From Isosphaeraceae bacterium (GTDB lineage: Bacteria > Planctomycetota > Planctomycetia > Isosphaerales > Isosphaeraceae), in NCBI GenBank assembly GCA_031291845.1, contig JARLIH010000224.1, forward strand, positions 1 through 64,000: a DNA stretch of 64,000 bases, in the 5' to 3' direction. A program made the position numbers and the translations under genes. Below are positions 7,511 to 18,703 of this stretch, piece by piece. The notes beneath the pieces were generated by a model. The model made no database searches. It saw only the letters and a program-made list of their open reading frames with translations, and had not been told where the DNA came from. Each line of letters starts with the position of its first letter. The stretch's first letter is position 1.

Positions 7511-9442
7511 TCAGTCGCCGCCTGCCATTCGCTGGAGCTCGACCATGTCACGGTAGCGGCCGTTCCGCTCGAGGAGCTGGGTGTGGCTACCGGCCTCGAT
7601 GATGGTTCCCCCTTCCATCACGACGATGCGATCGGCGTGGCGGATGGTGCTCAGACGGTGCGCGATCACAAAGGACGTGCGGCCGCGCAGGAGCGTGGAA
7701 AGACTGCGCTGGATGAGCTGCTCGCTCTCGCTGTCGAGGTTGCTGGTCGCCTCGTCGAGGATGAAGATGCGCGGATCGGCGAGCACGGCGCGGGCGATCG
7801 CGAGGCGTTGTCGTTGGCCGCCGCTGATGCGGACGCCGCGTTCACCGATGACTGTATCGTAGCCGTCTGGGAACCGCTCGATGAACTCCGCCGCGTTGGC
7901 GACTCGCGCGGCCCGCTCGACATCAGCGCGGCCGGCGCTCCGGCTCGCATAGGCGATGTTCTCCGCGACCGTCCCGTCGAACAGGAAGACGTCCTGCTCG
8001 ACGATCCCGAGCAACCGCCGGTAGCTCTCGACGTCGATGTCGCGGAGATCGGTGCCATCGAGCTCCACAGCGCCGAGGGTCGGATCGTAGAACCGGGCGA
8101 TCAGGTTGCAGAGGGTCGTTTTCCCTGCGCCGCTACGGCCGACCAGCGCGACGACTTCCCCGGGCTCGACGTCGAGATTGATGTCTCGGAGCACGAGCGT
8201 CTCGGTCTTCGGGTACTGGAAGGAGACGTTGCGCAGCGTCATGCGACCGGCGACCGCGGCCTTCGCTGTTTTGACCGCGCCGGCTCGCGAAACCATCTCG
8301 CGCGGCTCGGCGAGCAGGTCGAGTACGCGTTCGAATCCCGACAGGTTGTTTTGAAGCTGAGTCACGCTGGTCGCGATCACCGTGACCGGCTCCAGCAGCA
8401 TGGCCAGGTAAACGAGGAACATCATCAGGTCGCCCGGCGAGAGGCGGCCGTTCAGCACTTCGAGCCCGCCATACAGCAAAAGCACGCCCGAGGCGCCGGG
8501 GAGCAGAAGGTCCCAGACCACTTCCACGATGCGAGACCACCGCCAGGCGAAGAACTCCTGCCGCGCCATGTAGTGGTTTTCGCCGACGAACCGCGCCGAC
8601 TCCGTGCGCTGGCGACCGAAGGCGCGGACGACCCGCATGCCGCCGAAGGCTTCGGCCGTCTTGGCGTCGATTTCCTGCCTCTGCTTGCGCACGTCGCGGT
8701 AGAGCGGTCGCAGGCGGCGGTTCCAGAGGCGGTCCGAGCCGTAGACGCCCGGGACGAGCAGGAGCGAGCCCAGGAGCAAGCGCCAGTCAACCCAGGCCAG
8801 AACGACCAGGCCTCCTACAAACTGCACCACGGCCCGCCAGGGATTGTAGAGCATGCTGAACACGAGCTCGCCCACTCCTCCCGCGTCCTCGCGCAGCAGG
8901 CTGGCCGCGCCGCCTGCCTTGAGCTGGTAGACGCGGTGAAGCGGCAGGCGCGACGCGTGCTCGAAAACCCGGCGCCGGACCGCGATTTGCACGCGCTTAC
9001 TCGCCAGGGTAGCGAGCCAGCGGCTCCACAAGCCGGTCAGGGTCCCCACGACCGACACCACGAACACGATCGCGACCAGCGCGAACAGCCTCTCGCGCGG
9101 CTGCGGCGGAATCGGCAGCCAGGCCGGCGTGCCTGCGGGCAACGGCCGGCCGAGGAGCACGTTGTCGATGACGAACTTGGTCGCGGCGGGAGGAACGAGT
9201 TTCAGGAGCGTAACGGCCGACAGGATCGCCAGGGCCGCCGCGATCGCGATTCGGTTCCCTTCGAGTGCGTGGCTTAGCTCGCGATAGAGACGTCCAAGAG
9301 AACGCTGTTTCGGCGGACCGTCTGCGCCGCCCGGCCCCGGCTCCCCCGGGCGTTCCCGTCGGTAGCGGGCGAACCGTTGTCGACTGCCACCCCGTCCGTT
9401 TCTAGTCAATCGCGGCAGGTCCCTTGGCTTTGTAGGGTGCAT
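7511..9442 (-). CDS. ABC exporter, fused permease and ATPase (MsbA-like)
   Basis: A half-transporter of about 643 residues. After a basic Arg/Pro/Gly-rich N-terminus (about 50 residues) come the membrane segments of a type IV exporter, with a first TM around IAIAAALAILSAVTLL, followed by a nucleotide-binding domain. The NBD shows Walker A GRSGAGKTT, the ABC signature SGGQRQR, Walker B IFILDEATSNLD and the switch His in IAHRLST. It probably works as a homodimer exporting a lipid, lipopeptide or drug-like substrate. ATG 9442 sits inside a perfect inverted repeat; GTG 9451 is the alternative, and neither has a good RBS. It lies 42 bases downstream of the racemase gene, so an operon is likely. 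Confidence 0.88.
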   Translation of the reverse strand: MHPTKPRDLPRLTRNGRGGSRQRFARYRRERPGEPGPGGADGPPKQRSLGRLYRELSHALEGNRIAIAAALAILSAVTLLKLVPPAATKFVIDNVLLGRPLPAGTPAWLPIPPQPRERLFALVAIVFVVSVVGTLTGLWSRWLATLASKRVQIAVRRRVFEHASRLPLHRVYQLKAGGAASLLREDAGGVGELVFSMLYNPWRAVVQFVGGLVVLAWVDWRLLLGSLLLVPGVYGSDRLWNRRLRPLYRDVRKQRQEIDAKTAEAFGGMRVVRAFGRQRTESARFVGENHYMARQEFFAWRWSRIVEVVWDLLLPGASGVLLLYGGLEVLNGRLSPGDLMMFLVYLAMLLEPVTVIATSVTQLQNNLSGFERVLDLLAEPREMVSRAGAVKTAKAAVAGRMTLRNVSFQYPKTETLVLRDINLDVEPGEVVALVGRSGAGKTTLCNLIARFYDPTLGAVELDGTDLRDIDVESYRRLLGIVEQDVFLFDGTVAENIAYASRSAGRADVERAARVANAAEFIERFPDGYDTVIGERGVRISGGQRQRLAIARAVLADPRIFILDEATSNLDSESEQLIQRSLSTLLRGRTSFVIAHRLSTIRHADRIVVMEGGTIIEAGSHTQLLERNGRYRDMVELQRMAGGD

Positions 9443-9452
9443 GAAATGCACC
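9436..9452 (-). repeat. Perfect inverted repeat over the ABC exporter start
   Basis: GGTGCAT and ATGCACC (7-base arms) are separated by three bases, and the ATG at 9442 is inside the structure. In the RNA this would form a small hairpin hiding the start codon; as DNA it could be a dimeric operator. It may also be chance. Confidence 0.4.
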
Positions 9453-9484
9453 GGCGCGTTCCACGCACCCTCGAAATCAGCAAA

Positions 9485-10768
9485 TCATCCCGCGAGTGTC
9501 GGAAGTACATATGGCCCTTTCGGGATGACCGCGACCCGGGCATCCGACCCGTGCTGCGCCAGCGCCTCGGCCAATGCCGATTCCACGCTCAGCGCCGGTT
9601 CGACGAACAGGCCAGAGAGAATCTCGGATGAGAGCCCATCCGAGACGTACTTCACGCGTGCCTTGCGCCGGACCTTGGCCAGCTCTTCGAGCTGCCACTG
9701 GTCCATGACGAAGTAATCCTTGCCGAGGATCCGTTCCATGAATCCCTCGAGCGTCGTGTGTTCGCGGAAAAGGCTGGCGAACTCCGGGCTGCCGATTCCC
9801 TCATCGAGCCGCGCGGCGAGGATGATCGTGCCCCCTTGCTTGACGATCGGCAGGCAACCGGTCAGGCCCTTGATCGACTGATAGAACGTCGCGTCGAGCG
9901 GAAACCCGGCCGCGCTCGTGACCACAATATCCACCGGCCGCGCGACGGGTGCCTGGACGATCCCCTCGACGAACTTCACGCCGGCCAGGAACGCTTCTTC
10001 CATATCCCCTGCGACGACCGAGGTAACCCTGCGCAGGCTGTCGAGCGTGACATTGGCGATAAAGTCGCAGCCCGCCATGCGCGCGATCCGCGTGTTCTCC
10101 TCGTGGACCGGGTTACCTTCGAGGATGCCGCAATCCGCGTTGGGGTGCTCCAGGAACGCCGGACTGTGCCAGCGCTTGACCGTCTCGAGCGCGGCGACTC
10201 CGGGGCAGATCAGCTTGCGTCCCCCGGAGTAACCGGCCATCAAATGCGGCTCGATCAGTCCGGTGGCGATCTTGAGGTCGGCCGAGACGTAGCGCGTATC
10301 GATCCACGCGGGGACGCCGCGCGGCGTCGTGCCGAGGTGGCTATGCTCGTCCAGGCGTGTGCCGTCGTGGTCCTCGACGCGATAGGTCGCCGCGATCTCC
10401 GCGCTCAGCATGTCGATCTTCTCGGCTGCCGTGCTCGCCCGGTGCAGGCCGGTGGCAACGAGGATGCGAATCTGCTCGGCGGCTAGCCCCGCGTCGTGCA
10501 GGGCGGAGAGCATCGGCCTCAAGATCGTCGCGTTCGGGACGGGCCGGGTGATGTCGCAGACGAGGATGCAGGCGTTGCGCCGGCCGCGCGCCAGGACGCG
10601 CAGCGGCGCGCTATGGATCGGGTGCTCCAGCGCCTCGGCGACGGCGAGCTCGGGGTAGGGGAGGTGGGGAACGTCCCGGATCGCGAGCGGGCCGACCACG
10701 CGATCGGCCGGCAGTTCGACGGAGAGGCCGGTGCGGCCGTAATCCAGAGTGACGCGGAGCGTTTTCAT
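9485..10768 (-). CDS. LarA-family nickel-pincer racemase/epimerase (DUF2088)
   Basis: From ATG 10768 this is 427 residues, the length of lactate racemase LarA. All ligands known for the nickel-pincer (NPN) cofactor in Lactobacillus plantarum LarA fall one residue away here: His109 (ATGLHR), His175 (IEPH), Lys185 (SGGRK) and His201 (RWHSPAF). The enzyme is therefore probably active with NPN. The family includes racemases for several 2-hydroxy acids and C4 epimerases, so lactate is only one candidate substrate. No LarB, LarC or LarE genes are in the window. Planctomycete paralogues are common. A GTG at 10783 is an alternative start; neither has a strong RBS. It is followed by an ABC exporter and preceded by a DUF1080 gene. 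Confidence 0.85.
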   Translation of the reverse strand: MKTLRVTLDYGRTGLSVELPADRVVGPLAIRDVPHLPYPELAVAEALEHPIHSAPLRVLARGRRNACILVCDITRPVPNATILRPMLSALHDAGLAAEQIRILVATGLHRASTAAEKIDMLSAEIAATYRVEDHDGTRLDEHSHLGTTPRGVPAWIDTRYVSADLKIATGLIEPHLMAGYSGGRKLICPGVAALETVKRWHSPAFLEHPNADCGILEGNPVHEENTRIARMAGCDFIANVTLDSLRRVTSVVAGDMEEAFLAGVKFVEGIVQAPVARPVDIVVTSAAGFPLDATFYQSIKGLTGCLPIVKQGGTIILAARLDEGIGSPEFASLFREHTTLEGFMERILGKDYFVMDQWQLEELAKVRRKARVKYVSDGLSSEILSGLFVEPALSVESALAEALAQHGSDARVAVIPKGPYVLPTLAG

Positions 10769-10882
10769 CAACAAAGGCGCCACGGCAAGGGTTGGGTCGG
10801 CCCGGTTTGATACCCACCAACTTACTCGCCGGATGGCGCTCGCGGCCAGCCCCTTTGCTCGTGCTCGACGGGTCGTTTCGCG

Positions 10883-11701
10883 TCAGAGCGGCCGGATGCG
10901 GATGTTCCGATAGGCAACCGGTCCGTGGTCCCCTTGCAGCAGGATCGGTCCGGGCCGGTCCGGACCCGGGAGGCTCGAACGCGTGCCCCCTTCGCCGAAA
11001 TAGCCGAGGTACTTGCCATCCTTCGCTTCGAGCTTCACGCGCAGCTCCACCGGCTTGCCGGCGTTTTCCTGATTCAGTCGCTCGAACGCCGCCTTGTCGG
11101 TCTCGCCGTAGCGGACATCGATCTTGTCGTAGACGGATTTGCCATTCCAGACCAGGCTGAGGCGTTTCCCCTTGAGCGTGATGTCGAACGACTGCCACTC
11201 CCCGGGCGGCTTCGCGTGGTTCTCCCTCGGAATGGCTCGCTCGTAGAGCGCGCCGCAGTCGTGGAAGGCGAGCTTGGAAGCACCAAAGCTGTCGAACACC
11301 TGGATCTCGAAGAGGCCGCGATTGTAGACCCCGGAGTTGCTCCCCTTCGGAACGGTGAACTCCAGGTGCAGCTCGTAGTCGTTGAAGTTCTGTTCCGTCA
11401 TGATGTCGGAACCGCGTCCGTCCTCGCCGCAGAGCAGCACGGCGTCCGGCCCTCCTCCCGAACCGACCGGCAGCAAACGAGCAGGGTCTGCCGGGTCGAG
11501 CCGGACGTCGTCGCAGGCGACCCAGACCTTTTTCGCGTCGGGGTTGCGAAACTTCCAGCCTGACAATCCCTTCCCGTCGAACAACGGTCGCCATCCCTCG
11601 GCGCTCGGCGCGTCGGCGGCTCGGGCGACCATCGGCGCGAGCCACGCAAGGGTCACCGATATTCCGGCAACACAGGCAAAACGGCGAGGCCTTGCAGACA
11701 T
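10883..11701 (-). CDS. Secreted DUF1080 protein (3-keto-disaccharide hydrolase-type fold)
   Basis: A 272-residue exported protein with a Sec-type signal peptide (MSARPRR, hydrophobic core, cleavage near ARA-AD). The mature part is one DUF1080 domain, a concanavalin-like beta sandwich, with hallmark strings LFDGKGLSGWK, NFNDYELHLEF, SNSGVYNRG, FHDCGALY and GPVAYRNIRIRPL. Some DUF1080 members hydrolyse 3-keto-glycosides; planctomycetes encode many copies, probably for extracellular or periplasmic sugar use. It sits between the AI-2E-type permease (upstream, gap 146) and LarA (downstream, gap 114) on the same strand. Confidence 0.88.
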   Translation of the reverse strand: MSARPRRFACVAGISVTLAWLAPMVARAADAPSAEGWRPLFDGKGLSGWKFRNPDAKKVWVACDDVRLDPADPARLLPVGSGGGPDAVLLCGEDGRGSDIMTEQNFNDYELHLEFTVPKGSNSGVYNRGLFEIQVFDSFGASKLAFHDCGALYERAIPRENHAKPPGEWQSFDITLKGKRLSLVWNGKSVYDKIDVRYGETDKAAFERLNQENAGKPVELRVKLEAKDGKYLGYFGEGGTRSSLPGPDRPGPILLQGDHGPVAYRNIRIRPL

Positions 11702-11847
11702 GGCCAGTGGACTCCGGTTCGGGCAACGGGGCCGCCGCGGCAGCCCAGCCGAATATTTTGCCCCAGGATGAAGGGACCGCAGCGCGATCGCAAGAGGTTA
11801 GTCCGGTAGGGGGGCAACAGATCGCGCGGCGGGCGGCCCTGTGCGCT

Positions 11848-13749
11848 TCAGCGCCGCGCGGCGACCGCGGCGCTGGTGGGCATGCTGGCGACGGCTGGTG
11901 CTCCGATCGTGTTATCCTGCACGTGGAACTGTGCCGCGATGCGGTCGCGGGCTTCGCTCAGTCGGAAGACCGCGCCGGTTGCACCGCCGGCTTTCAGTTG
12001 GTCGGTGACTTTACCCACGTTCGACGGTATTCCCCAGCGCCCAACGATCAGCGGCAGGTCGTTCGACTGGGACCGGATACGGCGGACGACGTAACGGGCC
12101 TTCGTCAAACCGCCCGGCGGCACGTGGGACAGAACAACGAGCGCCGGCTTGCACTCGGCCACGTGGTCGGCCAGTTTGAGCGGTGTGCCGAGGTCCTCCA
12201 GGATCGTGAGGGTCAATCCCGCGGGCTTCAGCAGAACGCTGAGCATGCGGAGCGCCAGGGTGTCGGAAAGGTCGTTAGCCGGAATGCCGAGAATTTTGAC
12301 GTCGCCATGATCGACCACCGCGGGCGCGCCCGGGTTGTTTTTGGTGTCTTCCGCGGTTGCGGTCGACTTGAGATCGTACGTCGGCGTTTCCGCCAGCTCC
12401 GTCAGGAGGTCGTCGATGACGCGCCAGATGAAGGCCTGCTCGCGCTCGTCGATATCACCCCGGCTGAAGTCTCGCTCGGCGCGGGAGAGGGTAGGGACCA
12501 GGACCTCGTCGAAGACCTCGGCGCGCGGACGTTTCTTCAGCATTTCGTCGATCAGCTCGGTTGCGCCGTCTTGGTCCATGGCCATCAGGCGCTGGTAGAA
12601 CTGGATGCCGGGTGTGAGCGGCGGGTCTTCGCCGAGGAGTATGGCGAACGCCTGCAACCCGGGAACATACTTCCCGATCACGGCCAGGCAGACCGTGAGG
12701 GGTGTCGAGAGCAAGAGCCCGATCGCCCCCCAGAGCCAGGTCCAGAACATCGCGGCGACGAGCAGGCCGAACGACGACACTCCCGTAGTCTTGCCGTAAA
12801 TGACGGGCTCGAGGTAGCTGTTCGCCAGGACTTCGATTGACGCGAACAGCCCCAAGACCAGCAGCGGCTGCCGCCAGTCCGCGCCGGGAGCGCTGGCGAT
12901 CGAGAACGCGAACGGCAACAAGAATGCCGTGCCCGGCCCGACGTACGGGATGAAACGCAACAGCGCGGCCAGCACACCCCAGAGGACGGCGTACTCGACT
13001 CCGATCAGCCGCAAGCCGATCGCGACCACAAGGCCGACCGTCGAGTTGACCGTGGCGAAGGTCATGAGATACCGGCTGATCCGCTGGTCCACCTCTTCCA
13101 TGGTCTTGGTGGTGACGCTTATCCGTCGTGTTCCCGCGAGCCGGATCAAGCGCTCGGTGAGATCTTCCCGATTAATGAGCAAGAAGAAGACGAGAATCAG
13201 AACGAATGCTCCCGAGCCAATGTATTCGAGTGTCGGCCCGAAGAGTTCACCGAGCCAGACATCCAGCGAGCGTTCTGAGACGATCCGGACGGGGACGGTT
13301 TTCTCCCTGGATTCGTCCTCAGGGGCCGCGCTCTGATCCTTGGGCGCCTCCGGATTGCTCAACGTTTGGGTGACATCGTGCACGACCTTCGTGGTCTTCT
13401 CGAACACCCCCTCGGTCTTGGGTTGCACGCGTTTGAGTCGGGCGATCAAGTTCCTTTCGTACGTGGGAAGCTTCTCCATCATCGTCGTGAGCTGTTGGCC
13501 GACCTGGTAGCCCAGCACGCCGAGCAGGGCCAGCGCGATCAGGACGGTGAGAGCAGCGGCAGGCGTCCGCGGAATCCCCCAGCGGTGGAAGAACCTCGAC
13601 AACGGGGCTAGCGCGAAGCTGAGGAGCACCGCGAACGCGAGCGGCTTCAATACCTCGGCCGCATACGACATGAACGCGATGATGGCCAGGATTAAGAACG
13701 TGAGGACAATCGGATGGCTCGTCGTCACCATTCCACGACGCTCGGGCAT
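11848..13749 (-). CDS. AI-2E family transporter with C-terminal B12-binding-like domain
   Basis: A 633-residue protein. The first about 380 residues are the AI-2E/PerM (UPF0118) permease: several TM helices near the N-terminus (from TFLILAIIAFMSYA), a long central extramembrane region, then clustered TMs with FIPYVGPGTAFLLP and LEPVIYGKTTGVSS, which are family signatures. The last about 170 residues are cytoplasmic and contain an alpha/beta region (VKILGIPANDLSDTLAL, then ALVVLSHVPPGG and LPLIVGRWG) resembling a cobalamin-binding Rossmann fold without an obvious DxHxxG. ATG 13749 was chosen for AAGGGAG upstream; in-frame starts at 13806 and 13815 lack an RBS. The transported substrate is unknown. 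Confidence 0.82.
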   Translation of the reverse strand: MPERRGMVTTSHPIVLTFLILAIIAFMSYAAEVLKPLAFAVLLSFALAPLSRFFHRWGIPRTPAAALTVLIALALLGVLGYQVGQQLTTMMEKLPTYERNLIARLKRVQPKTEGVFEKTTKVVHDVTQTLSNPEAPKDQSAAPEDESREKTVPVRIVSERSLDVWLGELFGPTLEYIGSGAFVLILVFFLLINREDLTERLIRLAGTRRISVTTKTMEEVDQRISRYLMTFATVNSTVGLVVAIGLRLIGVEYAVLWGVLAALLRFIPYVGPGTAFLLPFAFSIASAPGADWRQPLLVLGLFASIEVLANSYLEPVIYGKTTGVSSFGLLVAAMFWTWLWGAIGLLLSTPLTVCLAVIGKYVPGLQAFAILLGEDPPLTPGIQFYQRLMAMDQDGATELIDEMLKKRPRAEVFDEVLVPTLSRAERDFSRGDIDEREQAFIWRVIDDLLTELAETPTYDLKSTATAEDTKNNPGAPAVVDHGDVKILGIPANDLSDTLALRMLSVLLKPAGLTLTILEDLGTPLKLADHVAECKPALVVLSHVPPGGLTKARYVVRRIRSQSNDLPLIVGRWGIPSNVGKVTDQLKAGGATGAVFRLSEARDRIAAQFHVQDNTIGAPAVASMPTSAAVAARR

Positions 13750-13946
13750 GACGCTCGCTCCCTTGCGGACGGTCTCGGAAATCCCATTTTCTGTCGTGTG
13801 ATGCATGAACGACAAACGGGCCTGAACCGAACGGTGGTAGCGAACCGCGTGCCGGGGGGCTCATCCTGGGCGCGCGGATTGCTTGCTGATAGGCTTCCAC
13901 TGCGTACGCGCGCTCGCTGTCATCTTCGCAAAGGAGGTCCACTCCC

Positions 13947-14972
13947 ATGACTGCCCCCGATCCAAGCCGTCGCGAGTTCATGCAAGCCGGCGCCGCCGGG
14001 CTAGCGGCCGTCGCGCTGAGCGGCGCGGCCGCGTTCCAGGAGCGGAAGAACGCGGGCGGGATCCCGTTGCGACCGCTCGGGAAGACGGGCGAAATGGTGT
14101 CGCTCATGTGCCTGGGCGGACATTCGAGCACCAACCCCAAGAAGTTGACCGAGAAACAAAGCCTGAAGCTGATCCAGCGCGCCGTCGATGAGGGCATTAC
14201 CTTCATGGATAACTGCTGGGACTACCACGACGGTGGTGCCGAGGAATGGATGGGGAAGGCCCTCGCCGAGGGGGGACGCCGCGACAAGGTCTTCCTCATG
14301 ACCAAGGTCTGCGGGCGGACGGCGAAGGAGGCCGCCTCGAACCTCGACGACAGCCTGCGGCGGTTGAAAACGGACCGCATCGACCTCTGGCAGTTGCACG
14401 AGATCGTGTACGACAACGACCCGGACTGGGTGTTCGACGACGGTGGCGCGCTGACCGCCGGCCTGAACGCGATCAAGGAAGGGAAGGTCCGCTACCTCGG
14501 CTTCACGGGGCACAAGGACCCCATCATTCACTTGAAAATGCTCTCGAAGCCCTACGATTGGGCCGCCGTTCAGATGCCCCTCAACGTGATGGACGTCCAC
14601 TACCGCAGCTTCCAGTCCCAGGTGCTCCCCCTCCTGCTTCAACGCGGCATCGGCGCGCTCGGAATGAAAAGCCTGGGGGGCCGCGGCGAGATCGTTTCCA
14701 AGGCGGGCGTTCCCGTCGAGGACGCGCTGCGGTACGTGCTGTCGCTGCCGATCTCGTCGCTTGTTTCCGGGATCGACTCGGAAAAAGTGCTCGACCAGAA
14801 CCTGAAGATCGTCCGCGAATTCACGCCCGCGACGCCCGATGAAATGGCCCGGATCGAGCAATCGACGGTCAAGCTGGCGGGCGACGGTCGCTTCGAGCTG
14901 TTCAAGTCGTCGAAGCTCTTCGACGGGCCGGTGCATCGGAGGCAGCACGGCTTCGATACCGCGATTTCGTGA
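13947..14972 (+). CDS. Exported aldo/keto reductase
   Basis: A 341-residue protein with a twin-arginine signal (SRREFMQAGAAGLAAVALSG) followed by an aldo/keto reductase barrel: PLGKTGEMVSLMCLGGHS, FMDNCWDYHDGGAEEWMGKAL (Asp/Tyr catalytic region), TKVCGR (catalytic Lys), DLWQLHEI (catalytic His) and LGFTGH. Tat export implies folding with cofactor in the cytoplasm before translocation. Family members reduce aldehydes, often with NADPH; the physiological substrate is unknown. A very strong RBS (AAAGGAGGTC) precedes the ATG. It is divergent from the AI-2E gene and convergent with the stress-protein gene. Confidence 0.87.
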   Translation: MTAPDPSRREFMQAGAAGLAAVALSGAAAFQERKNAGGIPLRPLGKTGEMVSLMCLGGHSSTNPKKLTEKQSLKLIQRAVDEGITFMDNCWDYHDGGAEEWMGKALAEGGRRDKVFLMTKVCGRTAKEAASNLDDSLRRLKTDRIDLWQLHEIVYDNDPDWVFDDGGALTAGLNAIKEGKVRYLGFTGHKDPIIHLKMLSKPYDWAAVQMPLNVMDVHYRSFQSQVLPLLLQRGIGALGMKSLGGRGEIVSKAGVPVEDALRYVLSLPISSLVSGIDSEKVLDQNLKIVREFTPATPDEMARIEQSTVKLAGDGRFELFKSSKLFDGPVHRRQHGFDTAIS

Positions 14973-15031
14973 CGCCGCAAGCGCCGGGTGGGCCCGTGCT
15001 CGGAGGGGCCCACGCGAGGTCGCCAGTCGCG

Positions 15032-15532
15032 TCAAGCAACGTGTGTGCGGTGCGAGCCTTCCTCGTTGAAGATCACGCGGACGTCGTCAGCGCGAGCGTC
15101 CGGCACCGAAGCCGTGACGACGACGTGCCCGGATTCAAGACCGGTGAGATAATGGTGCGCTTCCGGCTCCGGAATTCCCGAGCCGATCAAGGCGCCCAGG
15201 ATGCCTCCCGATGCCGCGCCGATGCCCGCGCCGGAAAGGGCGGACGCAAAGGGTCCCCACACCAGGAAGGTGCCGATGCCCGGAAGCGCGAACGTCGCGC
15301 CCGCGACCGCAAGACCGACGAGCGCGCCGATCGCGGCTCCCGAGACCACACCCGCCGTCGCTCCCTCGCTGCTAAGGTCTTCCGCTCCTGTCGCTTCGGC
15401 AAGGTTGTGCTGTTTGGTCGTGTCCTTCATCGCCACGCCTATCCCGTCCGTCGCGATCCCCTGGGCCTTGAGGCGGTTGATCGCGCTCTCGGCTTCTTCC
15501 CGTGTCTCGAACAAGCCGACGATGTTTCGCAT
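15032..15532 (-). CDS. Glycine-zipper general stress-type protein
   Basis: A 166-residue protein. The first about 45 residues (NIVGLFETREEAESAINRLKAQGI) resemble the YflT/general-stress 17M domain; residues about 60-120 are a Gly/Ala-rich double hydrophobic segment with glycine-zipper spacing (GAAIGALVGLAVAGA, GAGIGAASGGILGALIGSG) that may insert in or associate with a membrane; the end (GHVVVTASV...DVRVIFNEEG) is a small alpha/beta region. Comparable proteins are often induced by salt, cold or oxidative stress; that role here is inferred. AGGACC precedes the ATG. Confidence 0.75.
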   Translation of the reverse strand: MRNIVGLFETREEAESAINRLKAQGIATDGIGVAMKDTTKQHNLAEATGAEDLSSEGATAGVVSGAAIGALVGLAVAGATFALPGIGTFLVWGPFASALSGAGIGAASGGILGALIGSGIPEPEAHHYLTGLESGHVVVTASVPDARADDVRVIFNEEGSHRTHVA

Positions 15533-15773
15533 GAGATTGGTCCTGTTCTGAAATGTCCGGCACGGAAACCCGGTCGAAGCACACCGCCGTCGGGGCCCCG
15601 CGCATTTACGAGAAGATTCCGGGCAAAGCCTGCGCCAACATGCCCGCGCGTTCTGGACCAGCCGCGATCGCTGGAACTCCGGTTCGCTTGCGGAAGCGCA
15701 TTGCCCACGAGTTTGTCTTCAATTGCCCACAGGTAGCGGGCGGTGCGATTTGCGCAGCGCACGATTCAACCGC

Positions 15774-17174
15774 TCAGAAGAGCGATTGCAGGGCTGACCC
15801 TCGGTTCACCGCGAGGGGACGTCCGAGAGTGTCGCGCACTTCGGTTTCGGGCGCGATGCCGAGGCACGAGAGAATCGTTGCCGCGAGGTCCGCGGGAACG
15901 ACGCGCCCGTCCTTAGGCTGACCGCCGATACGGTCGCTGGCGCCGTGGACGTGTCCACCACGAATGCCGGCCCCTGCCAGCGCAACGGAGAACACCGAGC
16001 CCCAGTGGTCTCGGCTTCCTCCGGCATTGATCCGGGGAGTCCGGCCGAACTCGCCCATCCAGACCACCAGTGTCTCGTCGAGCAGCCCCCGAGCATCGAG
16101 GTCGTCGAGCAGCGCAGAGAATCCCTGGTCCATCGGGGGCATCAGGTGGTCTTTGAGCCGGTTCGTGCCGTCGTTGTGGATGTCCCAGCCGGGGTTCCCC
16201 GTGTTCGCGGCCTGGTCGCGGGGCCAGTTGACCTGCACCAGCGAGACGCCCGACTCCACCAGCCGCCGCGCCAGCAGGCAGCACTGGCCCCACTTGTGGT
16301 GTCCGTAGCGGTCGCGGAGCCGTGGGTCCTCGCGCTCCAGGTCGAACGCCCGGCGCACGCGGGTGCCGCGCAACAGGTCGAACGCCTGCACGAACTGCTG
16401 GTCGTGCCGCAAGACGGCCGGCGAACCGGCGAGCGCTGCGAGGTGGCGGTCAACCTCGCTCAGCAAGTCGCGCCGGCGGCTCATCCGGAGGGCAGGTAGG
16501 TTGTCGGAAAGGCGAAGCTGCGGCACCTCGAATTCCGTCCTGTGCACGTCGCACTCGACGAGCCACGGGTCGTTCAACCGACCCAGGAAGCCGCCGTTCT
16601 GGCCCGGCCAGACGACGTGCGGATTGTTGTAGATCGTTTCCGGCAGCACCACTGCTGAGGGGAGCCCCGGAGGGCCGTGACGCAGATGTCTGACCAGCCC
16701 CGCCAGCGATGGCCGGTCTTCAGCGCTGACGGTGAAATCCTCGCGGTTTTTCCCGAGCGCGTGCTCGAACCCCGTCAGCATCGCGTACCCGCTGCTCATG
16801 TGCGCGTTGTCGCCGGTCGACACGGCCCGCAGGACACACAATTTGTCGAGTCGCTGGGCGACTCGGGGCATCAGCTCGCCGACGAGCACGCCCGGCACGC
16901 GCGAGGCGATCGGCTTCCAGTCTCCCTTGATCGTCTCGGGAGCGTCCGGCTTCGGATCCCACGTCTCGTGCTGCGGGGGCCCGCCGAGCATGAACAACAC
17001 GATGCACGACTTCGCGCGACCGAACCCAGCCGTCGTGCCGGCGCTTGCGGCGGCTCGGGCGCGCAACAGGCCGGGGTGCGAGAGGCCGAGCAGGCCAAGA
17101 CCGCCGATCCGCATCGCCTCGCGCCGCGAGACCCCGTCGCACAATCGGATCGGCTCGCCTAACAGGCTCAGCAT
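15774..17174 (-). CDS. DUF1501 protein (third of the cluster)
   Basis: A 466-residue DUF1501 protein of the alkaline-phosphatase/sulfatase-like superfamily. The N-terminus has SRREAM and a hydrophobic stretch (GGLGLLGLSHPGLL), a possible Tat signal. Family blocks are CIVLFMLGGPPQHETWDPKP, the DRYG...[15 protein letters not shown] block, WDIHNDG, VVWMGEFGRTPRIN and SRDHW. Export to the periplasm or cell surface is expected. Planctomycetes encode many such proteins next to DUF1549/1553 proteins, and the catalytic role is not established. Only 24 bases separate it from the upstream DUF1501 gene, so it is co-transcribed. Confidence 0.9.
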   Translation of the reverse strand: MLSLLGEPIRLCDGVSRREAMRIGGLGLLGLSHPGLLRARAAASAGTTAGFGRAKSCIVLFMLGGPPQHETWDPKPDAPETIKGDWKPIASRVPGVLVGELMPRVAQRLDKLCVLRAVSTGDNAHMSSGYAMLTGFEHALGKNREDFTVSAEDRPSLAGLVRHLRHGPPGLPSAVVLPETIYNNPHVVWPGQNGGFLGRLNDPWLVECDVHRTEFEVPQLRLSDNLPALRMSRRRDLLSEVDRHLAALAGSPAVLRHDQQFVQAFDLLRGTRVRRAFDLEREDPRLRDRYGHHKWGQCCLLARRLVESGVSLVQVNWPRDQAANTGNPGWDIHNDGTNRLKDHLMPPMDQGFSALLDDLDARGLLDETLVVWMGEFGRTPRINAGGSRDHWGSVFSVALAGAGIRGGHVHGASDRIGGQPKDGRVVPADLAATILSCLGIAPETEVRDTLGRPLAVNRGSALQSLF

Positions 17175-17198
17175 CGGTCGGACCCTCCGGACGGTTGC

Positions 17199-18641
<1,443 letters not shown>

Positions 18642-18703
18642 CGGTTCCTCTCGCCGCGGACGAATCCCGTTCTGCTGTACGCCCGGCAATGGCCGGCCCT
18701 ACA

